A stretch of DNA of 46,819 nucleotides from Candidatus Poribacteria bacterium (GTDB taxonomy: Bacteria > Poribacteria > DTPJ01 > WJIO01): positions 1 to 46,819 of the forward strand of contig WJIO01000355.1 in assembly GCA_014730235.1 (NCBI GenBank), read 5' to 3'. Positions 32,772 through 41,565 of this stretch are shown here, one piece after another; positions within the stretch are counted from its first letter, which is position 1; each line of letters starts with the position of its first letter. The translations under genes were made by a program, and so were the position numbers. Below the pieces are notes generated by a model that saw only the letters and a program-made list of their open reading frames with translations, made no database searches and was not told the DNA's origin.

Positions 32772-34715
32772 ATGGAACTAAAAGAAATATTCAACCCTCA
32801 AGGACTAATAGCAAAAAAACTGGAGGGATATGAGGAAAGACCCCAACAGTTGGAAATAGCAAAAGCTGTTTCTAAGGCTTTACAGGATTCAGTACATCTT
32901 ATTGTGGAAGCCGGAACTGGTGTAGGTAAAAGCTTTGCTTATCTTATTCCTATTATAAATTTTGCTGTAAATAGGTCAGAAAGGGTCGTAGTATCAACCA
33001 ATACCATAAGCTTACAGGAGCAGCTTATAAATAAAGACATACCGTTTCTTCAAGAGATTCTACCCCATGATTTTAAAGTCGTTTTAGTAAAAGGTAGATC
33101 CAACTATTTATGCCTGCGAAGACTTGAGGGTGTAATGACATATGATGAAAATCTTTTTGATACAAAAGAAGAAGATGAGATGGTAAGGATACACCAATGG
33201 GCGGAAAAAACAAAGGATGGAAGCTTATCAGATCTTGAACCACATCCCAATTTAAACGTGTGGAATCAGGTATGCGCAGAACGGGATAACTGCCTTGGCC
33301 CGGTCAAATGTCATTACGCAAAACAATGTTTTTACCAGAAAGCCCGTAGCACCATATATAAAGCAAATCTTCTTGTGGTAAACCATCACCTATTATTCAG
33401 TGATCTGGCTTTAAGAAGGGAAAATACAGGGTTTTCGGTATTACCCGGCTATAAATATGTTCTGCTTGATGAAGCTCAGAATATAGAAAATGTGGCTACT
33501 GATCACATTGGCATTTCCCTGAGCAATTTTACAGTAAGTTATCTCCTGGATTCCCTCTGCCGTCGTGATAGAAAAAGGGGACTTTTAGTTCGATTAAAAG
33601 CCGGTGATTGTTTTGATCTTGTGGATAAAGCCAGAAGCAATAGTGCATCTTTCTTTGAATTGGTGGAGCAGTGGTTTGGTTACGAAAACTCAGGTACAAA
33701 ACGTCTCAGGCAAAAGGGCGTTGTGGATAATTTGCTGGATAAACCCCTTTTGGATCTGCAAATGACCCTGAGGGATTTAAGGGAAGTGTCCCAAACTGAG
33801 GAGGAAGAAAAAGAGATATATGCCCATATAGAAAGATGTCAGAGGGTAAGGGATGAAATTAATATTTTCCTCAATCAATCTCTGGATGACTCAGTATACT
33901 GGGTAGAAATCAGCCGAGGACGCTTTAATACTGTAAGGTTAAATTCAGCACCTGTCAACGTATCAGAAGACCTGAGACCGGGACTTTTCAACTCTATGGA
34001 AAGTGTTATAATGACCAGCGCGACTTTATCTACTGATAAAAATTTTGAGTATTTCAAACAAAGGATTGGCTTAAGCAAATGCCGCGAGCTTATGCTGGGT
34101 TCACCTTTTGATTATAAAAGGCAGGTTTGTATATACATCCCGCTGGATATGCCCGATCCCCGCAGTTTTGATGCTTTTACAACAGCGGCTGAGGAAAAAA
34201 TTAAACACTACATCCAGATGACACAAGGAAAAGCCTTTGTATTATTCACCAGTTATCACATGATGAACAGGATATATAAACAGCTAAAAACCTGGATGCA
34301 GGAGCAGAATATAAACTCATTTAAACAGGCTGACGGCCTGTCTCGACATGTTATGCTGGAAAGATTTAAAAAAGACGTAGATTCTGTAATATTTGGCACA
34401 TCCAGTTTTTGGGAGGGAGTGGATGTTAGGGGAGAGTCTCTAAGTAACGTGATTGTTGTAAAGCTGCCCTTTTCTGTGCCAACCCATCCTGTGGTAGAAG
34501 CCAGAATCGAAAACATCCAGGCCAGGGGTGGAAATTCATTTATGGAGTATAATCTTCCGGAAGCTATAATAAAACTAAAGCAGGGATTTGGGCGTTTAAT
34601 AAGGACCAAAGATGACAAGGGAATAGTTGCCATCCTTGATCCAAGAATAAAGACAAAATTTTATGGTAAGTTGTTTTTAAAGTCCTTGCCCGAATGCAAA
34701 ATTATAACAGAATAA
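32772..34715 (+). CDS. dinG: DinG/XPD-family ATP-dependent DNA helicase
   Basis: A 647-residue superfamily 2 helicase of the DinG/XPD type. The Walker A motif is EAGTGVGKS (46-54). Four cysteines in the typical places could bind a 4Fe-4S cluster (C114 in NYLCLRR, then C174, C180 and C186 in the segment ending CFYQKAR). The DEAD-like box is LLDEAQN; the C-terminal motifs are FGTSSFWEGVDVRGE, KLPFSVPTHPV and QGFGRLIRTKDDKG. DinG proteins unwind 5'-tailed duplexes, R-loops and other structures during repair. No exonuclease domain is fused. There is no clear Shine-Dalgarno at the ATG. It converges with a small hypothetical gene 9 bp downstream. The gene symbol is by family, not proven orthology. 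Confidence 0.9.
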   Translation: MELKEIFNPQGLIAKKLEGYEERPQQLEIAKAVSKALQDSVHLIVEAGTGVGKSFAYLIPIINFAVNRSERVVVSTNTISLQEQLINKDIPFLQEILPHDFKVVLVKGRSNYLCLRRLEGVMTYDENLFDTKEEDEMVRIHQWAEKTKDGSLSDLEPHPNLNVWNQVCAERDNCLGPVKCHYAKQCFYQKARSTIYKANLLVVNHHLLFSDLALRRENTGFSVLPGYKYVLLDEAQNIENVATDHIGISLSNFTVSYLLDSLCRRDRKRGLLVRLKAGDCFDLVDKARSNSASFFELVEQWFGYENSGTKRLRQKGVVDNLLDKPLLDLQMTLRDLREVSQTEEEEKEIYAHIERCQRVRDEINIFLNQSLDDSVYWVEISRGRFNTVRLNSAPVNVSEDLRPGLFNSMESVIMTSATLSTDKNFEYFKQRIGLSKCRELMLGSPFDYKRQVCIYIPLDMPDPRSFDAFTTAAEEKIKHYIQMTQGKAFVLFTSYHMMNRIYKQLKTWMQEQNINSFKQADGLSRHVMLERFKKDVDSVIFGTSSFWEGVDVRGESLSNVIVVKLPFSVPTHPVVEARIENIQARGGNSFMEYNLPEAIIKLKQGFGRLIRTKDDKGIVAILDPRIKTKFYGKLFLKSLPECKIITE

Positions 34716-34724
34716 ATCTATAAA

Positions 34725-35039
34725 TTAACTGATACTCTGAATTCTTATTCTATCCTCAGGTGAGATACCAACCCCATCCTGATATGTGTTTATATATATA
34801 TGACCATCTTCGGTTTTATGATATGCGGAAAACCCGGTTTTAACCATTGCTTCCTGCATTGATTTATCCCATTCCGCAAATATCTCTTCGTTGTCTTCTC
34901 GTTGGTCTTCAGCATATTTTTCAAGCAATTCAGATGCCAGAGTACCATAAGCGGATAAATAGATATAATGGTCTTTCTCCGACTGAACAGTTACGGACAT
35001 CATGCATGAACCTTTATATATGTGGATTACATCGTACAT
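34725..35039 (-). CDS. Small hypothetical protein (104 residues)
   Basis: I do not recognise this family. The protein is soluble-looking and acidic, with two beta-like patches (SEKDHYIYLSAYGTLASELL and GHIYINTYQDGVG) around a charged helix. It is very likely a real gene: TGGAGG lies 9 nt before the ATG, and a good promoter (TTGACA-17-TAATAT) lies upstream. It shares its upstream region divergently with the aminotransferase gene. An ATG at residue 13 or 14 is a possible internal start. Confidence 0.7.
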   Translation of the reverse strand: MYDVIHIYKGSCMMSVTVQSEKDHYIYLSAYGTLASELLEKYAEDQREDNEEIFAEWDKSMQEAMVKTGFSAYHKTEDGHIYINTYQDGVGISPEDRIRIQSIS

Positions 35040-35088
35040 AATTTTTATCCTCCAGGTTCCTATCTCCTATCACTTGATTAGCCTAATA

Positions 35089-35117
35089 ATATTAACAGAT
35101 TCTATTCAGTATGTCAA
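35089..35117 (-). promoter_or_regulatory. Promoter of the 104-residue protein gene
   Basis: On the minus strand, a consensus TTGACA (35112-35117) is followed after 17 bp by TAATAT (35089-35094). The leader to the ATG would be about 43 nt. Confidence 0.6.
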
Positions 35118-35148
35118 TATTCGTTTCTGATTTCAGTACCATCAGCAC

Positions 35149-35177
35149 TTGACGAATCGCTTTAACAATGATATAAT
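35149..35177 (+). promoter_or_regulatory. Near-consensus sigma-70 promoter of the aminotransferase gene
   Basis: TTGACG (35149-35154) and a perfect TATAAT (35172-35177) with a 17-bp spacer. This is the best promoter in the window. The implied leader to the start codon at 35341 is about 157 nt, long enough for a regulatory RNA, though I see no recognisable riboswitch or strong hairpin in it. Confidence 0.75.
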
Positions 35178-35340
35178 TTGACCACTTTATGGATAATAAT
35201 ATTCCGAAACTAAAAAATCCAGATCTTAGCATAAAAATATCATCACCCCCACATATATAAAACATTCATGTTCGGGCCTGGTATACCCATATAATATTAA
35301 ACAGAATTCTGGATTATAATGCAAACAAGGAGCCAAGTAG

Positions 35341-36510
35341 ATGAAACTTGCCAAAAGAATGAGCAGGCTGGGTACGGAAACAGCCTTTGATGTATTGGTA
35401 AAAGCAAAAGCACTGGAAGCCCAGGGAAAAGATGTTGTCCACCTGGAGATCGGGGAACCGGATTTTGATACACCCAAGAATATTCGAGATGCTGGTTGTG
35501 AAGCTATAAACAGTGGTTATACTCATTATGGTCCTGCTGCCGGACTTCCTCAATTTAGAGAAGCTATAGCTAAATATATATCCGAAACCAGAGATATTGA
35601 CGTCTCTATTGACGAAATAGTTGTTACACCCGGGGCAAAGCCTATTATGTTTTTTGGAATCCTGGCCTGTGTTGACGAGGGAACAGAAGTTATTTATCCA
35701 AATCCGGGTTTTCCTATTTACGAATCAGTGATAAACTTCGTAGGTGCAAAGCCCGTTCCTGTACCATTGCGGGAAGAAGTGGACTTCAGATTCGATCTGG
35801 ACGCTTTAAAAGACAGTGTATCAGACAAAACCAGCATGATTGTAATCAATTCACCCCAGAATCCTACTGGTGGTGTATTGCTTAAAAGTGATATGGAAGT
35901 AATAGCCGAACTGGCCATGAAGCATGATGCAATCGTCCTTTCGGATGAAGTATACAGCCAGATGCTTTATGATGATGCAAAACACGAAAGTATTACATCG
36001 ATACCGGGTATGAAAGAGCGCACAATCATGATTGAGGGGCACTCAAAGACATATGCCATGACCGGTTGGAGACTGGGTTACGGTGTTATGCCATCTGATA
36101 TGGCCGAACAGATCGCAAAACTTATGGTAAACTCCAATTCCTGTACTGCCGCAATGGTGCAAATGGCAGGACTGGAAGCTCTTACAGGACCGCAGGATGA
36201 GGTTGCCAGGATGGTGGCAGAACTCAAGACCAGAAGGGATGCTATTGTCAGTGGCCTAAATTCCATTGAAGGTATTACATGTAAAAATCCTCTGGGTGCG
36301 TTTTATGTTTTCCCCAACGTAACCGCTATGCCGATGAACAGTGATGATTTTGCCGAATATCTGCTTCAGGAATATGCTGTGGCTACTCTATCAGGAACGG
36401 CTTTTGGTGAATATGGTGACGGTTATCTAAGGCTTTCTTATGCAGGTTCTCTGGACAGTATAAAAGAAGGTCTGAAACGTATAAATGAAGCGGTTAAAAA
36501 TCTAAAGTAA
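35341..36510 (+). CDS. Class I PLP-dependent aminotransferase (aspartate aminotransferase-like)
   Basis: A 389-residue fold-type I aminotransferase. Family landmarks are VVHLEIGEPDFDTP (32-45), YGPAAGLPQFREAIA, INSPQNPTGGVL (169-180), the PLP-phosphate and cofactor region LSDEVYSQMLY (200-210), and the PLP lysine K236 in IEGHSKTYAMTGWRLGYG. The closest functional group is aspartate or related amino acid aminotransferases. Shine-Dalgarno AAGGAG lies 11 nt before the ATG. It has a near-consensus promoter and begins a plus-strand biosynthetic run with thrB, folE2, argB and argD; aspartate and threonine metabolism fit well. Confidence 0.92.
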   Translation: MKLAKRMSRLGTETAFDVLVKAKALEAQGKDVVHLEIGEPDFDTPKNIRDAGCEAINSGYTHYGPAAGLPQFREAIAKYISETRDIDVSIDEIVVTPGAKPIMFFGILACVDEGTEVIYPNPGFPIYESVINFVGAKPVPVPLREEVDFRFDLDALKDSVSDKTSMIVINSPQNPTGGVLLKSDMEVIAELAMKHDAIVLSDEVYSQMLYDDAKHESITSIPGMKERTIMIEGHSKTYAMTGWRLGYGVMPSDMAEQIAKLMVNSNSCTAAMVQMAGLEALTGPQDEVARMVAELKTRRDAIVSGLNSIEGITCKNPLGAFYVFPNVTAMPMNSDDFAEYLLQEYAVATLSGTAFGEYGDGYLRLSYAGSLDSIKEGLKRINEAVKNLK

Positions 36511-36668
36511 GATTTTGTTAGAAGTATAAAGGGAAAAGTTTGGAATGTTGTCGTTTTAAGGGAAGTGATGAATCTAAAAACTTCCTGTTACTCTATGATT
36601 CTTTCCTTGTTGACTTATCTCCTTTTCCCTTATTGTATCACTTTTACTTTCCTGATTCGGAGAACTCT

Positions 36669-37571
36669 ATGAAAAAGGTGAGTGTTAAAATTCCCGCCTC
36701 TACAACTAACCTGGGTTCCGGGTTTGATGTTCTGGGTATAGCTCTTAATCTCTATAATACTGTAGAAGTTGAGTTTTCCAAATCCGGGTTATGTATTGAA
36801 ATTCAGGGAGAAGGTGCGGATGTATTGCCCAGGGATGAGGATAATCTGGTTTACAAAGCCATAAAGTCTGTCTTTGATAGTTTTGACGAGAAGGTTCCAC
36901 CCCTGACTATTCGATTAGTTAATAATATACCCCTGGCTCGCGGACTTGGCAGCAGCGGAACAGCGGCTATAGGGGGGGTAATGGCTGCAAATGCTTTGTG
37001 TGACGCTGGATTTTCAACAGACGATATTTTACTCAACGCGTCCAGTTTTGATGGTCATCCCGATAACGTTGCGACTTCTCTATTAGGTGGGTTTGTTATA
37101 GCGGCAAAAACAGAAAAACAAATATTATGTAAGAAAATAATACCACCAAAACCTTTGAAGGTAGTTGTGGTTATTCCAGATTTCCAACTGCTAACCAGTG
37201 CAGCCAGGTCTATCCTGCCAAAAACAATGAGTATCGAGACAGCTATTTTTAACATCAGCAGAGCTTCAATGCTGGTAGCATCCATGACCACTGGTGATTA
37301 TAGTCAGCTTGCAATAGCCACAGAAGATAAAATACATCAACCCCACAGAAAGGCGTTGATTCCGGGTATGGAAGAGGCCTTTGAGGCGGCTAAATCTGTT
37401 GATGAAAATGCACCAGTAGCTTTAAGCGGAGCGGGCCCAAGCCTTGTGGCTTTCTGTATAAATGATGCTGATGAGGTTGGTAAAAGCATGGCTGAAGCTT
37501 TCAATAAGCATAAAGTAAAAAGTCATTATCTAATACTGGATATTGACTATCAGGGAGCAGTTGTATCCTGA
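36669..37571 (+). CDS. thrB: Homoserine kinase
   Basis: A 300-residue GHMP kinase that phosphorylates homoserine in threonine synthesis. The N-terminus MKKVSVKIPASTTNLGSGFD is typical of ThrB. The ATP-binding motif is PLARGLGSSGTAAIGG, followed by the C-terminal SGAGPSLVAF. The open frame extends upstream to 36540, but the added 43 residues do not look like ThrB, while ATG 36669 has CGGAG just upstream and gives the usual family length. The stop codon is followed after one base by the folE2 start codon, which implies translational coupling. Confidence 0.93.
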   Translation: MKKVSVKIPASTTNLGSGFDVLGIALNLYNTVEVEFSKSGLCIEIQGEGADVLPRDEDNLVYKAIKSVFDSFDEKVPPLTIRLVNNIPLARGLGSSGTAAIGGVMAANALCDAGFSTDDILLNASSFDGHPDNVATSLLGGFVIAAKTEKQILCKKIIPPKPLKVVVVIPDFQLLTSAARSILPKTMSIETAIFNISRASMLVASMTTGDYSQLAIATEDKIHQPHRKALIPGMEEAFEAAKSVDENAPVALSGAGPSLVAFCINDADEVGKSMAEAFNKHKVKSHYLILDIDYQGAVVS

Positions 37572-37572
37572 A

Positions 37573-38346
37573 ATGAATGATGTGCAAAAAGAAGAAGCTG
37601 AACATAAGATAGATCTAGATAAAGTAGGCGTTAAAGGTGTCAGGTATCCCGTTACAGTGCTTGATAAGATTAACGGAAGCCAGGATACTGTAGCCACTAT
37701 AAGCATGTATGTAGACCTTCCCAGACACTTTCGCGGCACCCACATGAGCCGTTTTATAAAGATACTCAATCGTCACCGCCGCAGGATGACCCTTCATAAC
37801 ATAGACGAAATCCTTACCGAAATGAAAGAAAAGCTGGAAGCCAAAAGCGCACATTTGGAGATGTCGTTTCCATATTTTATCGAAAAAACCGCCCCGATAT
37901 CGGGGCAAAAAAGTACAATGGTTTATGATTGTAAATTCATGGCATCCCAGGGCGAGAAGGATGAAATAACTGTGGAAGTGCAGGTGCCGGTGATGAGTCT
38001 TTGCCCATGTTCAAAAGAGATAAGCGATCGGGGGGCACATAACCAGCGGAGTATTGTCACTGTTAGAGTAAAGACCATAGAATTCGTATGGATCGAGGAT
38101 ATAATAGAGATCGTGGAATCTTCAGCCAGTTCCGATCTATATGCTTTATTAAAACGCGAAGACGAAAAATACATAACTGAAAAAGCCTACGATACACCTC
38201 GCTTTGCAGAGGATATGGTTCGGGAAGTAGCCTTCAGGCTGGAAAAAATGCCTCAAATTTCATGGTTCTCGGTGGAAACAGAAAATTACGAAAGTATACA
38301 TAACCACAGCGCATACGCCTACGTCAGCAGAAATATCAAGCGTTGA
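37573..38346 (+). CDS. folE2: GTP cyclohydrolase FolE2 (GTP cyclohydrolase IB)
   Basis: A 257-residue enzyme of the FolE2/MptA family that converts GTP to dihydroneopterin triphosphate, the first step of folate synthesis; it replaces the zinc-dependent FolE. Typical segments are IDLDKVGVKGVRYPVTVLDK, MYVDLPRHFRGTHMSRFI and the catalytic-Cys region LCPCSKEISDRGAHNQRS, followed by a C-terminal YESIHNHSAYAYV. I take ATG 37573 because the family normally begins this way; a TTG at 37543 would overlap thrB further. The nearest GGGAG is 15 nt upstream, so coupling to thrB translation is likely. A GC-rich palindrome sits inside the coding sequence (37891-37906). Confidence 0.93.
   Translation: MNDVQKEEAEHKIDLDKVGVKGVRYPVTVLDKINGSQDTVATISMYVDLPRHFRGTHMSRFIKILNRHRRRMTLHNIDEILTEMKEKLEAKSAHLEMSFPYFIEKTAPISGQKSTMVYDCKFMASQGEKDEITVEVQVPVMSLCPCSKEISDRGAHNQRSIVTVRVKTIEFVWIEDIIEIVESSASSDLYALLKREDEKYITEKAYDTPRFAEDMVREVAFRLEKMPQISWFSVETENYESIHNHSAYAYVSRNIKR
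37891..37906 (-). terminator. Antisense terminator-like palindrome inside folE2
   Basis: GCCCCGATATCGGGGC is a perfect 16-bp palindrome, far richer in GC than its surroundings. On the minus strand it is followed by GGTTTTTTC, and it is also preceded there by TTTTTT, like an intrinsic terminator for antisense transcription. In sense it encodes TAPISGQ of FolE2, so it may be coincidental. Confidence 0.35.
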
Positions 38347-38429
38347 TACAAAAAACTAATGTCAGACATAAATTTGGACATTGGTTTGATAAATTTATTA
38401 AAATAAATATATTAAAAGGAGAGCAAACT

Positions 38430-39302
38430 GTGGAAGGTATATCCGATCTACAGGAAAACATAAAAAAAGCCGATGTTCTAATCGAAGCCTTAAAATATAT
38501 AAAGGGATTTTACGGAAAAACCATAGTGGTAAAATACGGTGGAAATGCTATGGTTGACGATATTCTCAAAGAAAAAGTTATTTTAGATATAGTGCTGATG
38601 AAATACGTCGGCATGAATCCTGTGGTAATTCACGGTGGAGGCCCGAAGATCAGCCAGATGATGGACAGGGTAGGCAAAAAAGCCGAATTCGTCCAGGGTC
38701 TACGGGTAACCGATGCAGATACTATGGAACTGGCAGAGATGGTGCTTGGTAAGATCAGCAAAGACATTGTGGCACTAATAAATCAACACGGTGCAAAAGC
38801 TGTAGGAATAAGCGGCAAAGATGCCGGACTTATAAAAGCTGAAAAATGCCGCACGGATATTGATATAGGTTTTGTAGGGGATGTGGTGGAAATAGATCCC
38901 AGGATTATTAACGTTCTGGATAGAGAGGGATTTATCCCCGTTATAAGCTCTATCGGGATTTGTGAGAAGGGACAGACATACAACATTAATGCTGACTCAG
39001 TGGCAGGAGAGATAGCTGGCGCATTGAAAGCTGAAAAGCTTATACTCCTTACCGATGTTCGTGGTATAATGAAAGATAAGAAAGATGAAAAAACTCTTGT
39101 ATCATCCCTGAAAATATCTGATATTGACCAACTTAAAGAAGATGGTATCATAAGCGGAGGTATGCTGCCGAAGGTGGAAGCATGCGTTACAGCTTTAAAA
39201 GGCGGAGTAAAGAAAACCCACATCGTTGATGGCAGGATCAGCCATTCACTGTTACTGGAAATTTTTACTGATAGCGGTATCGGAACTCAGATAATACATT
39301 AG
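38430..39302 (+). CDS. argB: Acetylglutamate kinase
   Basis: A 290-residue amino-acid-kinase-fold enzyme that phosphorylates N-acetylglutamate in arginine synthesis. Landmarks are TIVVKYGGNAM, VIHGGGPKISQMM, LVKGLRV-like VQGLRVTDADTMELAEMVL, INADSVAGEIAGAL and GGMLPKVEACVTAL near the end. I take GTG 38430 because AAAAGGAGAG (38415-38424) is an excellent ribosome binding site and the length is standard; the open frame reaches back to a TTG at 38343 that overlaps folE2, but those residues are unlike the family. It lies between folE2 and argD, so the run mixes threonine, folate and arginine synthesis. Confidence 0.95.
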   Translation: MEGISDLQENIKKADVLIEALKYIKGFYGKTIVVKYGGNAMVDDILKEKVILDIVLMKYVGMNPVVIHGGGPKISQMMDRVGKKAEFVQGLRVTDADTMELAEMVLGKISKDIVALINQHGAKAVGISGKDAGLIKAEKCRTDIDIGFVGDVVEIDPRIINVLDREGFIPVISSIGICEKGQTYNINADSVAGEIAGALKAEKLILLTDVRGIMKDKKDEKTLVSSLKISDIDQLKEDGIISGGMLPKVEACVTALKGGVKKTHIVDGRISHSLLLEIFTDSGIGTQIIH

Positions 39303-39403
39303 ATGGTGATCAGTGATCAGTAATTCGTGAGCGGTGATTATTTAAAACTTACTGAAACAAAGGGTTACCCGGAATTTCTGCGTAACGGAAAGGAGCGATT
39401 TCA

Positions 39404-40594
39404 GTGACTACAGCCGAAATAAAAGAAATGGCCAGTAAATATATTGTGAATACTTATGGCGAACGACCGATTTCACTGGCTAGAGGTGAAGGAGCATATG
39501 TATGGGATGCCGAAGGTAAGAAATACCTGGATTTGGTGGCCGGGATCGCCACTATCAACGTCGGGCATTGCAATGCCAGAGTTGTAGATGCTTTAATCGC
39601 TCAGGCCAGGCAATTGATTCATGTCTCCAATCTTTATTATATCGAACCACAGGCAAAGTTGGCAAAACGCCTGGTGGAGCTTTCTTTTGCAGATAAATGC
39701 TTCTTTTGCAACAGCGGCGCAGAAGCCAACGAAGCTGCCATAAAGGTAGCCCGTAAATATACAAAAGATAAAATAACCAAGGATAAGTATGAAATTATAA
39801 CCATGTTCAAATCCTTTCATGGTCGTACTATGACTACTATTACAGCCACAGGTCAGGAGAAATATCATAAAGGTTTTGAACCCATGGCCCCAGGATTTAA
39901 ATATGTTCCATTCAATGACCTGAAAGCCCTTGAAGATGCTGTTACTGATAAAACTTGCGCTGTTATGGTTGAACCAATACAGGCAGAAGGCGGTATAAAC
40001 ATGCCGGATGATGATTATCTGATTAAATTGCGCAAGTTGTGTGATGATAAGAACCTGCTGCTGATATTCGATGAGGTGCAGACAGCCATGGGTCGTCTTG
40101 GTACACTGTTCGGATACGAATCTTACGGAGTAGAACCGGACATAATGACTATGGCAAAGGCACTAGGTGGGGGCGTTCCTATCGGATGTATGGCCACAAA
40201 AGACCATATCGCCGAAAGTCTGTCACCGGGAACTCATGCCTCTACATTCGGCGGCAATCCACTGGTATGTTCTGCGGCTTTAGCGTCTTTAAACTACATC
40301 GTTGATGAAAACCTTCCGGATAATGCTTTGAAGGTTGGTGGGTATGTGATGGATAAGCTTAAAGAGCTTATGGGCAAATATCCTGTAATAAAAGAAGTCA
40401 GAGGTAAAGGTTTGCTTATAGGTATGGAATTAAAAGTTGAGGGTAAGGGTTTTGTTATGGAATGTATGAAAGAAGGACTTATCCTTAACTGCATCGGAAG
40501 CAGGATTATAAGAATTGCACCGCCTTTGATTATCAGCGAGAAACATGTTGACGAGGCCCTGCCAATAATGGAGAAGAACCTGGCAAACCTGTAA
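39404..40594 (+). CDS. argD: Acetylornithine aminotransferase
   Basis: A 396-residue class III aminotransferase acting on N-acetylornithine. The PLP phosphate site is FCNSGAEANEAAIKVARKY (101-119); the Asp pair region is LLLIFDEVQTAMGRLG (218-233); the PLP lysine is K252 in TMAKALGGGVPIG; and the dimer loop is THASTFGGNPL. The start is GTG with AAAGGAGCG 6 nt upstream. It is directly preceded by argB (101 bp), so the two arginine genes are linked; succinyl-ornithine or ornithine transaminase activity is possible but less likely. The gap before it contains a short direct repeat GATCAGTGATCAG. Confidence 0.94.
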   Translation: MTTAEIKEMASKYIVNTYGERPISLARGEGAYVWDAEGKKYLDLVAGIATINVGHCNARVVDALIAQARQLIHVSNLYYIEPQAKLAKRLVELSFADKCFFCNSGAEANEAAIKVARKYTKDKITKDKYEIITMFKSFHGRTMTTITATGQEKYHKGFEPMAPGFKYVPFNDLKALEDAVTDKTCAVMVEPIQAEGGINMPDDDYLIKLRKLCDDKNLLLIFDEVQTAMGRLGTLFGYESYGVEPDIMTMAKALGGGVPIGCMATKDHIAESLSPGTHASTFGGNPLVCSAALASLNYIVDENLPDNALKVGGYVMDKLKELMGKYPVIKEVRGKGLLIGMELKVEGKGFVMECMKEGLILNCIGSRIIRIAPPLIISEKHVDEALPIMEKNLANL

Positions 40595-40698
40595 GACTTT
40601 ATTATAATAGCAGATTATCCAGGTTGGATTTTGCAGATTCAACCCAACTTACACCATAAATTATTTTAGTATAGTTATAAATCTTCCAGATTATTAAA

Positions 40699-41565
40699 AT
40701 GGATTCTTTAACAGGGCTGCAGATAGAAGCTATAAATAGTGATGCTAAACCATTTTTAAAATGGGCTGGTGGAAAGCAAAAACTACTTGATGAGTATGAC
40801 AAGTATTTTCCAACACACTTTAACCATTATTTTGAGCCGTTTGTTGGAGGAGGGGCGGTTTTCTTTCATCTCTGGAATATCGGGAAATTCTCTAAGGAAG
40901 TATTTCTTTTTGATAGCAATAAAGAGTTAATAAATACATATCGGGTTGTTAGAGACAAAATAGAAGAACTAATTACAGCCATTTCCGTTCATAAAAAGAA
41001 GCATAATAAAGATTATTATTATAAAATTCGTAGTCTGGATAGGAAGAATATTTACCTGAATAATGTTGAAAGAGCCGCGCGCACTATCTATCTAAATAAG
41101 ACGTGTTATAATGGTCTTTACAGGGTAAATAGTAAGGGGCAGTTTAATGTCCCCATGGGAAGTTATAAAAATCCCTCTATTTTGTATGAGGAGGTACTCA
41201 GAACAGCAAGTAAAGCTCTTCAAATAGCCCATATTGAATGTATGGACTTTCGGGAAATTGTTGATTATACAAAGGAAGATGACTTTATTTACTTTGACCC
41301 GCCGTATAAACCTGTTAGTAAAACCTCTAGTTTCACAAGTTATACTTCCGATAAATTTAATGATAAAGATCAAAAAGCTCTAGCTTATATTTTTAACGAA
41401 TTAACCAGAAAGAAATGTCTTTGTATGCTCAGTAATTCATATTCACCTTTAATACTTGAACTATATAAAGATTTTAGGATAGAAATAGTAAGAACAAACA
41501 GGTCAATAAATTCAAATCCGGATGGTCGCGGTGATATAAAAGAAGTGGTTGTATTAAACTACTGA
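40699..41565 (+). CDS. dam: Orphan Dam-family N6-adenine DNA methyltransferase
   Basis: A 288-residue D12-class adenine methyltransferase. It has the SAM motif FLKWAGGKQKLL (19-30) with FEPFVGGGAVFFHL (45-58), the conserved Dam segment NGLYRVNSKGQFNVPMGSYK and the catalytic motif FDPPY (199-203). The closest relatives are Dam and DpnII-type enzymes that modify GATC, though specificity is not certain from sequence. No restriction endonuclease or specificity gene is nearby, so it is an orphan methylase or the survivor of a restriction-modification system. No good Shine-Dalgarno precedes the ATG. Its 3' end overlaps the convergent UroD-like gene by 7 bp. Confidence 0.88.
   Translation: MDSLTGLQIEAINSDAKPFLKWAGGKQKLLDEYDKYFPTHFNHYFEPFVGGGAVFFHLWNIGKFSKEVFLFDSNKELINTYRVVRDKIEELITAISVHKKKHNKDYYYKIRSLDRKNIYLNNVERAARTIYLNKTCYNGLYRVNSKGQFNVPMGSYKNPSILYEEVLRTASKALQIAHIECMDFREIVDYTKEDDFIYFDPPYKPVSKTSSFTSYTSDKFNDKDQKALAYIFNELTRKKCLCMLSNSYSPLILELYKDFRIEIVRTNRSINSNPDGRGDIKEVVVLNY

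Noticed and set aside
36540-36668. N-terminal extension of thrB
   Set aside because: The added residues are unlike homoserine kinase, while ATG 36669 has a ribosome binding site and the typical MKKVSVKIPAST start.
38343-38429. TTG start extending argB into folE2
   Set aside because: The extra 29 residues are unlike the family, and GTG 38430 has an excellent ribosome binding site.
39303-39330. Regulatory operator from the GATCAGTGATCAG direct repeat before argD
   Set aside because: The repeat is short and low-complexity, of a sort common between genes; nothing ties it to an arginine repressor site.
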